Shown piece by piece: positions 7,279 to 15,219 of a DNA stretch of 19,835 nucleotides (position 1 is the first letter of the stretch; the number at the start of each line of letters is the position of its first letter). Below the pieces are notes generated by a model. It made no database searches. It was not told the DNA's origin and saw nothing but the letters and a program-made list of their open reading frames with translations. The stretch comes from JAGNZR01 sp051646055. GTDB taxonomy: Bacteria > Fusobacteriota > Fusobacteriia > Fusobacteriales > Fusobacteriaceae. Position numbers and translations under genes: made by a program. Location: assembly GCA_051646055.1 (NCBI GenBank), contig JBOFCM010000107.1:1-19835 (forward strand), given 5' to 3'.

Positions 7279-8619
7279 CTAAAAGAACAGCTTATATGGA
7301 AATGTCTCTCTGAGATAATCTATGTAGGCTGTTTTTGCTATCTTTCTTATCATATCGCAATAAGTGGGATATGATTGGATAGTTTTACTGTATTTATAAA
7401 ATGGGATATTGAAATTCATAAGGGTTTGAATTATCCCCAAAATCTCTCCGGCTCGATCTCCGATACAGGTAGCCCCTAAAATTTTGCCTTTTAGGCAGAT
7501 GACTTTTAAAATAAAATAATTCTCTCCAACTGCAACAGATCTGTCATTTTCACTATTGAGAGTATAAATTTTTAGAGCATCACCGTATTTTTTTAGAGCT
7601 GCCTCCTCTGTCATACCAGTTCTGGAATATTCGGGAGAGGTAAAGGTAGTCCAGGGAACCGAGTTGTATTTCATTTTTTTCTTGAAGAAAGGAAGGAGAA
7701 TATTTTGTAGGACTATTTCACCATGATAGCCTGCTATATGGGAAAATCTGTAGGGACCCACACTGTCCCCAACAGCAAAAATTCCCGGGGCAGCAACCAT
7801 AAAATCATCTACATGAATCCCATTTCTATCAAAGGAGATACCCACCTTCTCCAGATTAAGATTAAAAATATTGGGAATACGCCCAGCAGAAATAAAAACT
7901 TTTTCTCCCTCAAAAATTCTTCCATCTCCGAGGATAACTTCGTTTCCGTTTTCTGATTTTTGAAATTTTTTGAGATCTACTCCTAAAATGAGCTCAATTC
8001 CATTTTTTTTGAGAGATTCTAAAATTCTTTCACGAACTTCAGGCTCTTCAAATGCTAAAAAAGATGGATTTTTTTCCAATATGGTAACAGAGGTTCCTAA
8101 TCTTTTGAGAGGGAAGGCCATCTCCAGGGAGATTACTCCCCCACCTATGAAAATTATGGATGAGGGAGCTTTCTCTTGAAGAAAAAAATTTTCATTGGTA
8201 AGATAATCTATCTTTTCCAGACCCTCAATTTCTGGAATTCCTGGAGAACTCCCTGTGGATATAACAATATTTTTTCCCCAATACCTATGCTTTCCATCAA
8301 TCTCTATAATGTTTTTCTCTGCAAATTTTCCCTCTCCCAAAATAACATCAATCCCTAAATCTTGTAAAACTTCAGGAGTTTCATGGGAATAAATTTTTTG
8401 GATTACTTCTCTTACCTGGTGAAAAATTTGAGACGAATCAGCCCCATGTTCTGATCTTTTTATAAAAGCTTTAGAGGGGATGCAACCTGACCATGTACAT
8501 TCACCTCCAATTTTTCTTTTTTCTATAAGTAAAACTTTTTTTCCCGCTTTGGCTAGCCCTATGGAAACTGTAAGTCCTCCGGCTCCACCACCCAAAACTA
8601 TAACATCATATTTTTTCAT
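7279..8619 (-). CDS. FAD-dependent pyridine nucleotide-disulfide oxidoreductase (MerA-like / dihydrolipoamide dehydrogenase family)
   Basis: 446 residues, the usual family length. The FAD motif GGGAGG is at 10-15, the redox-active pair Cys41/Cys46 is in GGECTWSGCIPSK, the NAD(P) Rossmann motif IGGGVISLE is at about 158-166, the second FAD motif FAVGD is at 281-285, and a dimerisation domain fills about 325-446. It should pass electrons from NAD(P)H through FAD to the disulfide. The acceptor is unknown. At the C-terminal active site the HxHPT motif of true lipoamide dehydrogenases is replaced by QSYPTY (415-420), so the catalytic His is missing, as in the MerA-like side of the family. There is no heavy-metal-associated domain and no C-terminal cysteine pair, so mercuric reductase is not claimed. 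The ATG has GGAGG upstream. A terminator-like hairpin lies just ahead of it. Confidence 0.88.
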   Translation of the reverse strand: MKKYDVIVLGGGAGGLTVSIGLAKAGKKVLLIEKRKIGGECTWSGCIPSKAFIKRSEHGADSSQIFHQVREVIQKIYSHETPEVLQDLGIDVILGEGKFAEKNIIEIDGKHRYWGKNIVISTGSSPGIPEIEGLEKIDYLTNENFFLQEKAPSSIIFIGGGVISLEMAFPLKRLGTSVTILEKNPSFLAFEEPEVRERILESLKKNGIELILGVDLKKFQKSENGNEVILGDGRIFEGEKVFISAGRIPNIFNLNLEKVGISFDRNGIHVDDFMVAAPGIFAVGDSVGPYRFSHIAGYHGEIVLQNILLPFFKKKMKYNSVPWTTFTSPEYSRTGMTEEAALKKYGDALKIYTLNSENDRSVAVGENYFILKVICLKGKILGATCIGDRAGEILGIIQTLMNFNIPFYKYSKTIQSYPTYCDMIRKIAKTAYIDYLRETFPYKLFF

Positions 8620-8634
8620 AATACCTCCTTATGT

Positions 8635-8663
8635 AAAAAGCACCAGATAAACTGGTGCTTTTT
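8635..8663 (-). terminator. Intrinsic terminator or attenuator between the Rpn gene and the oxidoreductase
   Basis: A 12-bp perfect stem (8635-8646 with 8652-8663) with a 5-nt loop. On the minus strand it is followed by a five-base T run. It overlaps the stop codon of the Rpn gene and ends 16 bp before the start codon of the next gene on the same strand. Confidence 0.8.
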
Positions 8664-9495
8664 AAAAGTTGTCCTTGGCAAGTTTTTCTATCTCTGCATC
8701 AGGAAGTCCAGTGGCTTCAGCGATAGAAAAAATGCTCAGTCCCATTTTTACAAGAATAAGGGCCGTTTTTCTCTTCTCTTCAAATACTGCCTCTTTTTTA
8801 GCAGTCTTTAGAGCTGACTCTTCATTTTTAAACCATTTAACTCTGTTATCATAATAAGTTTTTTCTAGATCTGACATTTCAATACTTTCAAGGAGTTCAA
8901 AAGCATTTTTTATTTCAGGAACATTTTCCAAATCTACTGGAAGAGCAGTCATAATAGCTGCATCTCTCATAAAATATATCCATCTATCAAGAGCTGTGAT
9001 AGAATTTCTATTTGTATCATATTTTTCAAACTCTATAAAATGAATTTCAGACTGGTCATTTAGCTCTTTACCTGTCTCCTTATTTATAAGTTTATAGACA
9101 TTGTGATAATTTTTTTCAGGAACCACATTGAAATTCAGAAAATTTATTGAGATTGTCTTTTCAAGAGATTCAAAATCTAAATCCATAGTCGACTGAGAAT
9201 CATAGATTTTAGCCCAGTGGTAGAGAGCACGTTTATCATAGTTTTCATGTCTCATAATTTGAAGTTCGATGTTGTACCATTCTTCACTCACTTTGCTTTT
9301 ACCCCTTACATCAATCTGAGGAAGATTGTTAGATAAGAAATCCTCTTCCTTATAGGGGTTTTTCAGAATAAGATCAGAAATTTTGCTTTTTTCATCTACA
9401 ACGGAGTTGATAAGGCTTACGAGCAGTTCCTTGTTCTCCTCCTGTGAAAAAAGTTTTTTGAAAATAATATCAATTCTAGGATTTTTTTTTGGCAT
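8662..9495 (-). CDS. Rpn family PD-(D/E)XK nuclease / putative transposase-like protein
   Basis: 277 residues. The N-terminus (IDIIFKKLFSQEEN) and the nuclease core QIDVRGK...YNIELQI give Asp62, Glu77 and Gln79 of a PD-(D/E)XK site in the Rpn/TIGR01784 family. The C-terminal third holds a charged helix and the typical tail with a small helix-turn-helix-like ending (ATGLPDAEIEKL). E. coli members (RpnA) are DNA endonucleases that promote RecA-independent recombination; the role here is unproven. No inverted repeats or target duplications flank it, so it does not look like a moving element. The start is supported by GGAG eight bases upstream. Such genes are often present in several scattered copies in a genome, which one window cannot show. 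Confidence 0.85.
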   Translation of the reverse strand: MPKKNPRIDIIFKKLFSQEENKELLVSLINSVVDEKSKISDLILKNPYKEEDFLSNNLPQIDVRGKSKVSEEWYNIELQIMRHENYDKRALYHWAKIYDSQSTMDLDFESLEKTISINFLNFNVVPEKNYHNVYKLINKETGKELNDQSEIHFIEFEKYDTNRNSITALDRWIYFMRDAAIMTALPVDLENVPEIKNAFELLESIEMSDLEKTYYDNRVKWFKNEESALKTAKKEAVFEEKRKTALILVKMGLSIFSIAEATGLPDAEIEKLAKDNF

Positions 9496-9586
9496 CAGTA
9501 TCTCCTTTTTTGTAATATATTGTTATCTACACGTATATATTTAGGAGAAAAGATGAAATTTCCTTTAAATTATTGTTTTTCTTAAA

Positions 9587-11032
9587 TTATTTTTTTAATT
9601 TACCTATATTCAAGTGAGAGCTACCGATTATCTGGGAATAAATAATAAGTCCATTACTGTCTAGAGAGATATCTTCAATACTCATCCCCTGGATTTCGCT
9701 GTTTAATAGGATATTTTTATCCAACTCTAAGGTTTTTATTTTTTCAGATAAAGATCTTTGAAGAAGAGGGACATCCTTTTCGATATTAAAAGAGAGATAA
9801 TTCTCTAAAATCATTTTTTCTATTTTTTTATGAAAAAATTTGTCTGCTATCTTCAGGATAAAATTCCTACTTTCTATAGTGAAACTGAAATTTTCCAGAG
9901 ATAAAACTTTTTTGTCTTGAGAAAGTTTGGGGGTTCCATACAAAGTTACCCCAGCTTCTAAATTCAAGAGAGAAAAGAGATTTAAAATAAAATTGCTTTT
10001 TAGATGAAGGTTCCCCCCCTCACCTTGAAGATCTATTTTGTTAAGAGTCAGCTCTCCTCCTCTGAACAGTTTAAAGGCTCTGTTCAAAAAATTTTCTTCC
10101 AAAGTTTTTTTGATGGCGCTGTATTTTAAAATAACAGGCAGATTCAGAGTGAATCTATTTTCTTTTTCTTGAGAATAAATTTTTGGAAGATTACCTAGAT
10201 CGGGAACATTCTCAGGTTTTCCCACAGAAAGAAAAAGTTCAGCTTCTGTTCCAGTAACTACAGAGAATGTATCTGTTTTTTCATGGATACCTCCATAATA
10301 AGCTTTTTTAGGTCTTGCCATAAGCCATATATCATAGGTTTTATCTAGTTGTATAGGGTCTTTTAAATTTTTCCACTGTCTATCAATAAATTCCTTTAAA
10401 TTAAATTGAGCTATTTCTGTATCTAAATCCCGAGCTGTTTTTTGGAGTATGGGATTTATTCTCTTTTCCAGCTCACTCCGCATACTTATTTTTTCGTCTA
10501 TTTTCAGACCGGCAACCTCCAGTTGAAGAGGAAGTACCGAGTTAGAAAGATTTAGAAGCGGAGATGTCTTAGTAATAAGTTGCCACTCCTCTGTGATGTT
10601 GATGGAAGTAGAAACTCCCAAATTTCCATTGAAGTCAGCTTCTACATTTTTGGAGGAATTTTCCAAAATCCCACTGGCTTTTCCAGCAAAATCTGTGGAA
10701 GCTGAAATGTTATTTCCCTTAGCCGAGAGAAATACCGGTCCTCTGTCCAGATTGTATTTCCAGAAGGCTCTTGTGGGAATATCTGCTTTAAAATTTTTTA
10801 GAAGAGAGAGACCTAAGCCCAAAAGTTGGCTCTTTCCATCCCTCTGAGAAGCAACCTCATAAATTCCATCTCCGGAAAAATTTCTTGGGATCTCATCCTC
10901 TACAATTTCATTGATAGCAGATTTCTTCACTGATATCTCTATATTTATTTGAGAATTTTTTTCTGCTGAATAGTTCTCGGTTCCTGCAAAGACAAGAAGA
11001 GAGAGAAAAATTATTTTTTTTTGGTAATTCAT
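9587..11032 (-). CDS. Secreted or periplasmic DUF4403-like protein, coupled to ppdK
   Basis: 481 residues. An N-terminal signal peptide (MNYQKKIIFLSLLVFAG, cleavage probably near 22-23) leads to a long region rich in alternating strands. Repeated features suggest a two-lobed, lipid-binding-like fold: LFLSVGKPENVPDLGNLPK in the middle and KLSQDKKVLSLENFSFTIES later. Length, signal and the W-x-x-P/'lxlxP' pattern resemble DUF4403; this assignment is tentative. The start is taken at 11032, where GAGGTG precedes ATG by 4 nt. An ATG at 11044 overlaps the ppdK stop (TAATG) but has no ribosome site of its own. The gene follows ppdK without a gap, so it is cotranscribed and probably translationally coupled. 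No clear terminator is visible after it. Function unknown. Confidence 0.7.
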   Translation of the reverse strand: MNYQKKIIFLSLLVFAGTENYSAEKNSQINIEISVKKSAINEIVEDEIPRNFSGDGIYEVASQRDGKSQLLGLGLSLLKNFKADIPTRAFWKYNLDRGPVFLSAKGNNISASTDFAGKASGILENSSKNVEADFNGNLGVSTSINITEEWQLITKTSPLLNLSNSVLPLQLEVAGLKIDEKISMRSELEKRINPILQKTARDLDTEIAQFNLKEFIDRQWKNLKDPIQLDKTYDIWLMARPKKAYYGGIHEKTDTFSVVTGTEAELFLSVGKPENVPDLGNLPKIYSQEKENRFTLNLPVILKYSAIKKTLEENFLNRAFKLFRGGELTLNKIDLQGEGGNLHLKSNFILNLFSLLNLEAGVTLYGTPKLSQDKKVLSLENFSFTIESRNFILKIADKFFHKKIEKMILENYLSFNIEKDVPLLQRSLSEKIKTLELDKNILLNSEIQGMSIEDISLDSNGLIIYSQIIGSSHLNIGKLKK

Positions 11033-11043
11033 GATACACCTCA

Positions 11044-13635
11044 TTAACTTTTAGATTTAATTGCACTCTGGGCAGCAGCCAGAAGAGCTGCAGGAACCCT
11101 ATATGGTGAACAGCTGACATAGTCCAATCCCAGTTCCTCACAGAAAGCTATACTCCGTTCCTCGCCGCCGTGTTCACCGCAGATGCCTATAGATATATCT
11201 GGATTAGATTTTTTTCCAAAATAGATAGCTGTCTGCATAAGTTTTCCCACTCCATTCCTATCCAGAACCTCGAAAGGACTAGTTTCAAAAATATGATTAT
11301 CCCGATACTGTTCAATAAATTTACCAGAGTCATCTCGGGAGAGACCATAGGAAGTCTGGGTAAGGTCATTGGTTCCGAAGGAGAAAAATTCTGCTTCCTG
11401 GGCTAGTTCATCTGCTACTACACAGGCTCTAGGTAATTCTATCATAGTTCCTATGGAATATCTAAACTTTTTATTTCCAGTTCTCTCCTCTATAGTTTTT
11501 ATAATTCTAGATTTTACAAACTTCAACTCTTTAAGTTCTGAAACTAGAGGTATCATAATTTCAATATGGGGATCAATATCCTCTGCTAGACATCTTAGAG
11601 CAGCATTGGATATAGCCTGAATCTGAGTTTCATAAATTTCGGGATAGGTAACAGCCAGTCTGCATCCCCTATGTCCCAGCATAGGGTTGTGTTCCTCTAA
11701 AGATTTGATTCGGAGCTCAGTCTCTTCCAAAGTTGTTTTCATGATATCGGCCATAATTTTAATGTCTTTTTTTTCGACAGGAAGAAATTCGTGTAGTGGA
11801 GGATCTAAGAGGCGGATATTTATAGATTTTCCATCCATAAGTTTCATCATCTGATAGAAATCCTCCTCCTGGTAAGGTAATATTTTTTCTAGAGCTCTTT
11901 TTCGTTCTTCAGTTGTTTTAGAAAGTATCATCTCACGAACAGCCCAAATTCTGTCCTCTTTAAAGAACATATGTTCTGTACGGCAGAGACCTATCCCCTC
12001 CCCGTGGAACTTCAACCCTACAGCACAGTCTTCTGGAGTATCTGCATTCATTCGGACCCCCATCCTCTTATATTTTATAGCTAGAGATAGCACCCTTTTG
12101 AAGTTGCTGTCTATATTCCCCTTGTCAATTTCTAATGCCCCCAGATAGATATTTCCCGTATATCCGTCTATAGAGATTATATCTCCCTGAGAAATCTTCC
12201 TACCTCCCAGAGAAAATTCTTTTTTCTCGAAATTTATAATCATATCTGAGCAACCGGCAACACAGCACTTCCCCATACCTCTGGCCACAACTGCTCCATG
12301 GGAGGTGAGCCCTCCCTTGGCCGTCAGTATACCTGAAGCTATGCTCATTCCTCTCAGATCTTCAGGGGAAGTCTCGTTTCTCACAAGAATACAGTCAGGT
12401 CCTGTTATCTCTTCAGATGTGAGGATAACTTTTCCTGTGGCGACTCCTGCAGAACCTGCCAGTCCTTTTCCTAGATAGATACCCTTTTCAAGACTCTCTT
12501 TTTTGAAATTACCTTTGAGGAGCTTAGATATATCTTTTCCATCGATTCTAAGAAGAGCTGTTTTTTCATCTATGATACCCTCATCTATAAGGTCTAAAGC
12601 TATCTTTACTCCTGCGAAGGGAGCACGCTTTCCGTTTCTTGTCTGAAGTATAAAAAGTTTACCATCCTCCACAGTGAATTCGATATCCTGCATATCCCTA
12701 TAGTGAAGCTCTAGATCTTTGGCAATTTTATGGAACTGCTTATGGATTTCTGGCATCTCCCTTGATAGATCTTCCAGCTCCAAGGGAGTACTGATTCCAG
12801 CAACTATATCTTCCCCTTGAGCCATAGGAAGATACTCCCCAAAAATCTTATTTTCACCGTTGGCAGGATTTCTGCTGAAAGCCACTCCAGTGGCAGATTT
12901 GTTATTTAAATTCCCGAAGACCATACGCTGGATATTTACTGCAGTTCCCATATTTTCATCTATATTATTGAGTTCCCGGTATACCTTGGCACGGTCATTG
13001 TTCCATGAGAGGAAAATTGCTTCAATAGCCATGAGTAGCTGAGTTTTTACATCTTGAGGAAAATTCTCACCCAAATTTTTAAAATAGAGATCTTTATAGA
13101 GTTGAAGTCGTTTTTCAGAAAACTCCAAACTTTCTTTTGGGAATTTTTTTTCCAATTCCATATCTATCTGATTAAAATTTTCTCTGGGAAATTTTTTTAC
13201 AATATCTGAAAACATCTCTATGAATCTGCTGTAACTATCTAGAGCAAATTTTCTATTTTTAAAATTTTGTGCCACAGCTTCTAAAGTTTCATCATTGAAT
13301 CCCAGATTGAGAAGAGTATCCATCATTCCCGGCATGGATACAGGTGCTCCAGATCTTACAGAGAGAAGAAGCGGATTCTTTCCTCCGAAAATTTTATCAC
13401 ATTTTTTCTCTAGATTTGTTAAAGCTAAATCTATATCATTTAAAAGTTCAGAATAGAGAGAGTTCCCCCTCTGTATATATTCTCTGCAGCATAGTGTAGT
13501 AATTATAAATCCCTCAGGAACTGGAAGCCCCAGGTTAGTCATTTCGCATAGATTGGCTCCCTTGCCTCCTAGGAGATTTTTCATACTTTTATCCCCTTCG
13601 TTGAACATATAGATTCTTTTTTCTATTTTTTCCAT
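11044..13635 (-). CDS. ppdK: Pyruvate, phosphate dikinase
   Basis: 863 residues, normal for PPDK (about 870-890). It interconverts pyruvate + ATP + Pi and phosphoenolpyruvate + AMP + PPi in the cytoplasm. The N-terminal nucleotide-binding part is at about 1-340 (GGKGANLCEM at 23-32, SVRSGAPVSMPGMM at 92-105). The swivelling phosphohistidine domain carries His446 in GGLTSHGAVVARGMG. The C-terminal PEP-binding barrel has GEGIGLCRTEHMFF (546-558), MIELPRA, FSFGTNDLTQ (751-760) and the catalytic Cys819 in GICGEHGG. All key residues are present. The ATG at 13635 has GGAGG 8 nt upstream; a GTG three codons earlier overlaps that site and is rejected. In an anaerobe it can work in either direction, saving energy in glycolysis or making PEP for biosynthesis. 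It leads an operon with the DUF4403-like gene. Confidence 0.97.
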   Translation of the reverse strand: MEKIEKRIYMFNEGDKSMKNLLGGKGANLCEMTNLGLPVPEGFIITTLCCREYIQRGNSLYSELLNDIDLALTNLEKKCDKIFGGKNPLLLSVRSGAPVSMPGMMDTLLNLGFNDETLEAVAQNFKNRKFALDSYSRFIEMFSDIVKKFPRENFNQIDMELEKKFPKESLEFSEKRLQLYKDLYFKNLGENFPQDVKTQLLMAIEAIFLSWNNDRAKVYRELNNIDENMGTAVNIQRMVFGNLNNKSATGVAFSRNPANGENKIFGEYLPMAQGEDIVAGISTPLELEDLSREMPEIHKQFHKIAKDLELHYRDMQDIEFTVEDGKLFILQTRNGKRAPFAGVKIALDLIDEGIIDEKTALLRIDGKDISKLLKGNFKKESLEKGIYLGKGLAGSAGVATGKVILTSEEITGPDCILVRNETSPEDLRGMSIASGILTAKGGLTSHGAVVARGMGKCCVAGCSDMIINFEKKEFSLGGRKISQGDIISIDGYTGNIYLGALEIDKGNIDSNFKRVLSLAIKYKRMGVRMNADTPEDCAVGLKFHGEGIGLCRTEHMFFKEDRIWAVREMILSKTTEERKRALEKILPYQEEDFYQMMKLMDGKSINIRLLDPPLHEFLPVEKKDIKIMADIMKTTLEETELRIKSLEEHNPMLGHRGCRLAVTYPEIYETQIQAISNAALRCLAEDIDPHIEIMIPLVSELKELKFVKSRIIKTIEERTGNKKFRYSIGTMIELPRACVVADELAQEAEFFSFGTNDLTQTSYGLSRDDSGKFIEQYRDNHIFETSPFEVLDRNGVGKLMQTAIYFGKKSNPDISIGICGEHGGEERSIAFCEELGLDYVSCSPYRVPAALLAAAQSAIKSKS

Positions 13636-13656
13636 AATAAACACCTCCGATACAGA

Positions 13657-13685
13657 AGTTTACCTTGTAAAAATCTTAAAGTCAA
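13657..13685 (-). promoter_or_regulatory. Promoter of ppdK
   Basis: The minus strand shows TTGACT (13685-13680) and TAAACT (13662-13657) with a 17-bp spacer, 21 bp before the ATG at 13635. The ribosome site lies between them. Confidence 0.7.
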
Positions 13686-13753
13686 AGGACATAATTCAAG
13701 AGGGATAAAAGGGAAAAGAGGAAATTTTTAGTATATATCAGTGAGGTGCATAT

Positions 13754-14983
13754 ATGAAAAAAAAAATAGAAAAAATTATAAATTATAAAAAACGGGGAGA
13801 TAGAAGATTTGCTCATATCATAGCAGGTATAGAGGGAGCCCATAGCAACTATGTGAGATCCAATTCCGGGGTCTGGGTCTCATCCCTATGCTATTTTTCT
13901 GTGCTTTCTCTGATTCCGATACTGGCAATAGCTTTCAGTTTCGGAAGATTTATGGGGATAGAAGGTTTTCTTGCAGCACAGCTTTATAAAAATTCTCCTC
14001 TAGATGAAGAATCTTTAAAAACTCTCCTAGATGTGGCTCAAAATCTTTTGGAAAATACCCGGAGCGGAATTTTAGCAGGAGTAGGATTTATATTTCTAGG
14101 GTGGGTTATAATCAGTATGTTCTCTCTTATAGAAAACTCTATGAATGCCATATGGCGAGTGGAAAAATGTCGTACTTTTTTTAGAAAATGCACTGATTAC
14201 CTGACCATAATTATGCTTTTTCCCATGACTCTCCTATCTCTCAGTATACTGACATCTCCCAATTCAGCCGTAGCAACTTTGATTCCAGCACCAGTTTTTC
14301 TTCTGGCACCCTATATATCAATTTGGATATTTTTTTCAGTTTTTTATACCATTATGCCTAACTGCAGAATCCATTTTTTTCCTGCAGCTATAGCAGGTTT
14401 TTTTGTATCTGTAGTATTCAATCAGAGTAATCAGATATTTATTAAGCTCCAATTACTTATAAATGCCTATAATAAAATATATGGAAGTTTTTCCATAATT
14501 CTGATGTTCCTTATCTGGTTGAAAATTGTATGGTTTCTTATTTTAGTGGGAGGACACCTCACATATATAATCCAGAACAGTCAGTCACTCAGCAATATAG
14601 ATGGAATATCCAGGCTGAATTTCAGATGTAGCTATAGGATGGCTCTAGCAGTAACTCTTGTCCTTACAAAAAACTATGTAGAGAACAGAGATCCCCTCAC
14701 ATCTAAAGAGATTTCTCAAATTAGTAATATCCCTCTGGAGATGATAAATGATATTCTAAAAATTTTAAAAGAGACGGGTATAGTTTTTGAAAGTGGCCAG
14801 TACGATGATTTTGAAAAATATTATAAACTTTCGTATAATTATCAGGAACTTAAAGTTGCAACTGTATACAACGTCATGGAAAATTATGGAGATGTATTTT
14901 CTGGAGAGAAATTTTTCCCCTCAGGAGAAAATTTAGAAGAAAAAATTATTAATTTGATTGACAGGGAGCAGAGTTTGAGTTAG
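13754..14983 (+). CDS. YihY/BrkB family membrane protein with C-terminal winged-helix domain
   Basis: 409 residues. About 28-275 is the YihY/BrkB (formerly called ribonuclease BN) domain with six membrane segments: the family's N-terminal helix and SLCYFSVLSLIPILAIAF at 44-61, then segments near 107-127, 148-168, 178-200, 208-224 and 243-268, with the hallmark YNKIYGSFSIILMFLIWL around 239-256. The old RNase BN name is wrong for this family and its transport or membrane role is unsettled. Residues about 290-375 look like an Rrf2-type winged helix (LTSKEISQISNIPLEMINDI, then a strand hairpin), which lies on the cytoplasmic side. The ATG at 13754 has GAGGTG 6 nt upstream. It is divergent from ppdK; no strong promoter of its own stands out, although TTGTAA / CATAAT with a 19-bp gap is possible. 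Confidence 0.88.
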   Translation: MKKKIEKIINYKKRGDRRFAHIIAGIEGAHSNYVRSNSGVWVSSLCYFSVLSLIPILAIAFSFGRFMGIEGFLAAQLYKNSPLDEESLKTLLDVAQNLLENTRSGILAGVGFIFLGWVIISMFSLIENSMNAIWRVEKCRTFFRKCTDYLTIIMLFPMTLLSLSILTSPNSAVATLIPAPVFLLAPYISIWIFFSVFYTIMPNCRIHFFPAAIAGFFVSVVFNQSNQIFIKLQLLINAYNKIYGSFSIILMFLIWLKIVWFLILVGGHLTYIIQNSQSLSNIDGISRLNFRCSYRMALAVTLVLTKNYVENRDPLTSKEISQISNIPLEMINDILKILKETGIVFESGQYDDFEKYYKLSYNYQELKVATVYNVMENYGDVFSGEKFFPSGENLEEKIINLIDREQSLS

Positions 14984-14986
14984 ACT
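14958..14986 (+). promoter_or_regulatory. Promoter of the rubredoxin gene, inside the end of the YihY gene
   Basis: A perfect TTGACA (14958-14963) and TAGACT (14981-14986) are 17 bp apart. The -10 box overlaps the TAG stop of the upstream gene. Transcription would start near 14993, a short leader ahead of the AGGAGG site at 15006-15011. Confidence 0.75.
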
Positions 14987-15016
14987 TGACTACAGAAAAT
15001 AAATTAGGAGGATTTT

Positions 15017-15178
15017 ATGAGATATTTATGTACTATTTGTTCCTATGTATATGACCCGAAAATTGGAGATAGTGAGAACAATGTAAAACCTGGAACAGAT
15101 TTTAAAGAGATTCCTGAAAATTGGGTTTGTCCAATCTGTGCTGCAAACAAAGAAAACTTTGAACCTGTAAACGAATAG
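15017..15178 (+). CDS. Rubredoxin
   Basis: A 53-residue protein. It has the two iron-binding knuckles CTIC (Cys5, Cys8) and CPIC (Cys38, Cys41) plus the conserved YDP and the family stretch PGTDFKEIPENWVCP. The four cysteines hold one iron atom. It is a small cytoplasmic one-electron carrier, in anaerobes often the donor to oxygen- and peroxide-reducing enzymes. AGGAGG lies 5 nt before the ATG. It has its own promoter and terminator, so it is mainly expressed alone. No partner reductase or rubrerythrin is seen next to it; the flavin oxidoreductase at 7279-8619 is not of the rubredoxin reductase type with certainty. Confidence 0.96.
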   Translation: MRYLCTICSYVYDPKIGDSENNVKPGTDFKEIPENWVCPICAANKENFEPVNE

Positions 15179-15180
15179 GA

Positions 15181-15219
15181 AAAAGGCAACCTTGAAAAAT
15201 TCAGAGGTTGCCTTTTTTT
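15181..15219. terminator. Bidirectional terminator between rubredoxin and the ylmH-like gene
   Basis: A 12-bp perfect stem (15181-15192 with 15205-15216) and T7 at 15213-15219 on the plus strand. The A run on the left provides a T tract for the minus strand. It directly follows the rubredoxin stop and touches the stop of the opposite gene at 15218. Confidence 0.9.

Noticed and set aside
7279..8619. Mercuric reductase
   Set aside because: There is no heavy-metal domain, no C-terminal vicinal cysteines and no mer genes nearby; only the shared flavoprotein fold supports it.
8662..9495. Rpn-family gene as an active mobile element
   Set aside because: No terminal inverted repeats, target duplications or second transposase-like gene; composition matches the neighbours.
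9496..9586. Terminator or regulatory element after the DUF4403-like gene
   Set aside because: Only an AT-rich direct repeat (TTAAATTATT at 9565 and 9582) is seen; no stem with a T run and no convincing promoter boxes for the Rpn gene.
11044..13635. Open frames on the opposite strand within ppdK and other long genes
   Set aside because: They lack ribosome sites and recognisable domains and lie wholly within strongly conserved coding sequence.
13636..13753. Riboswitch or leader RNA in the ppdK/YihY divergent gap
   Set aside because: The gap is filled by the ppdK promoter and ribosome sites; no conserved aptamer-like stems were recognised.
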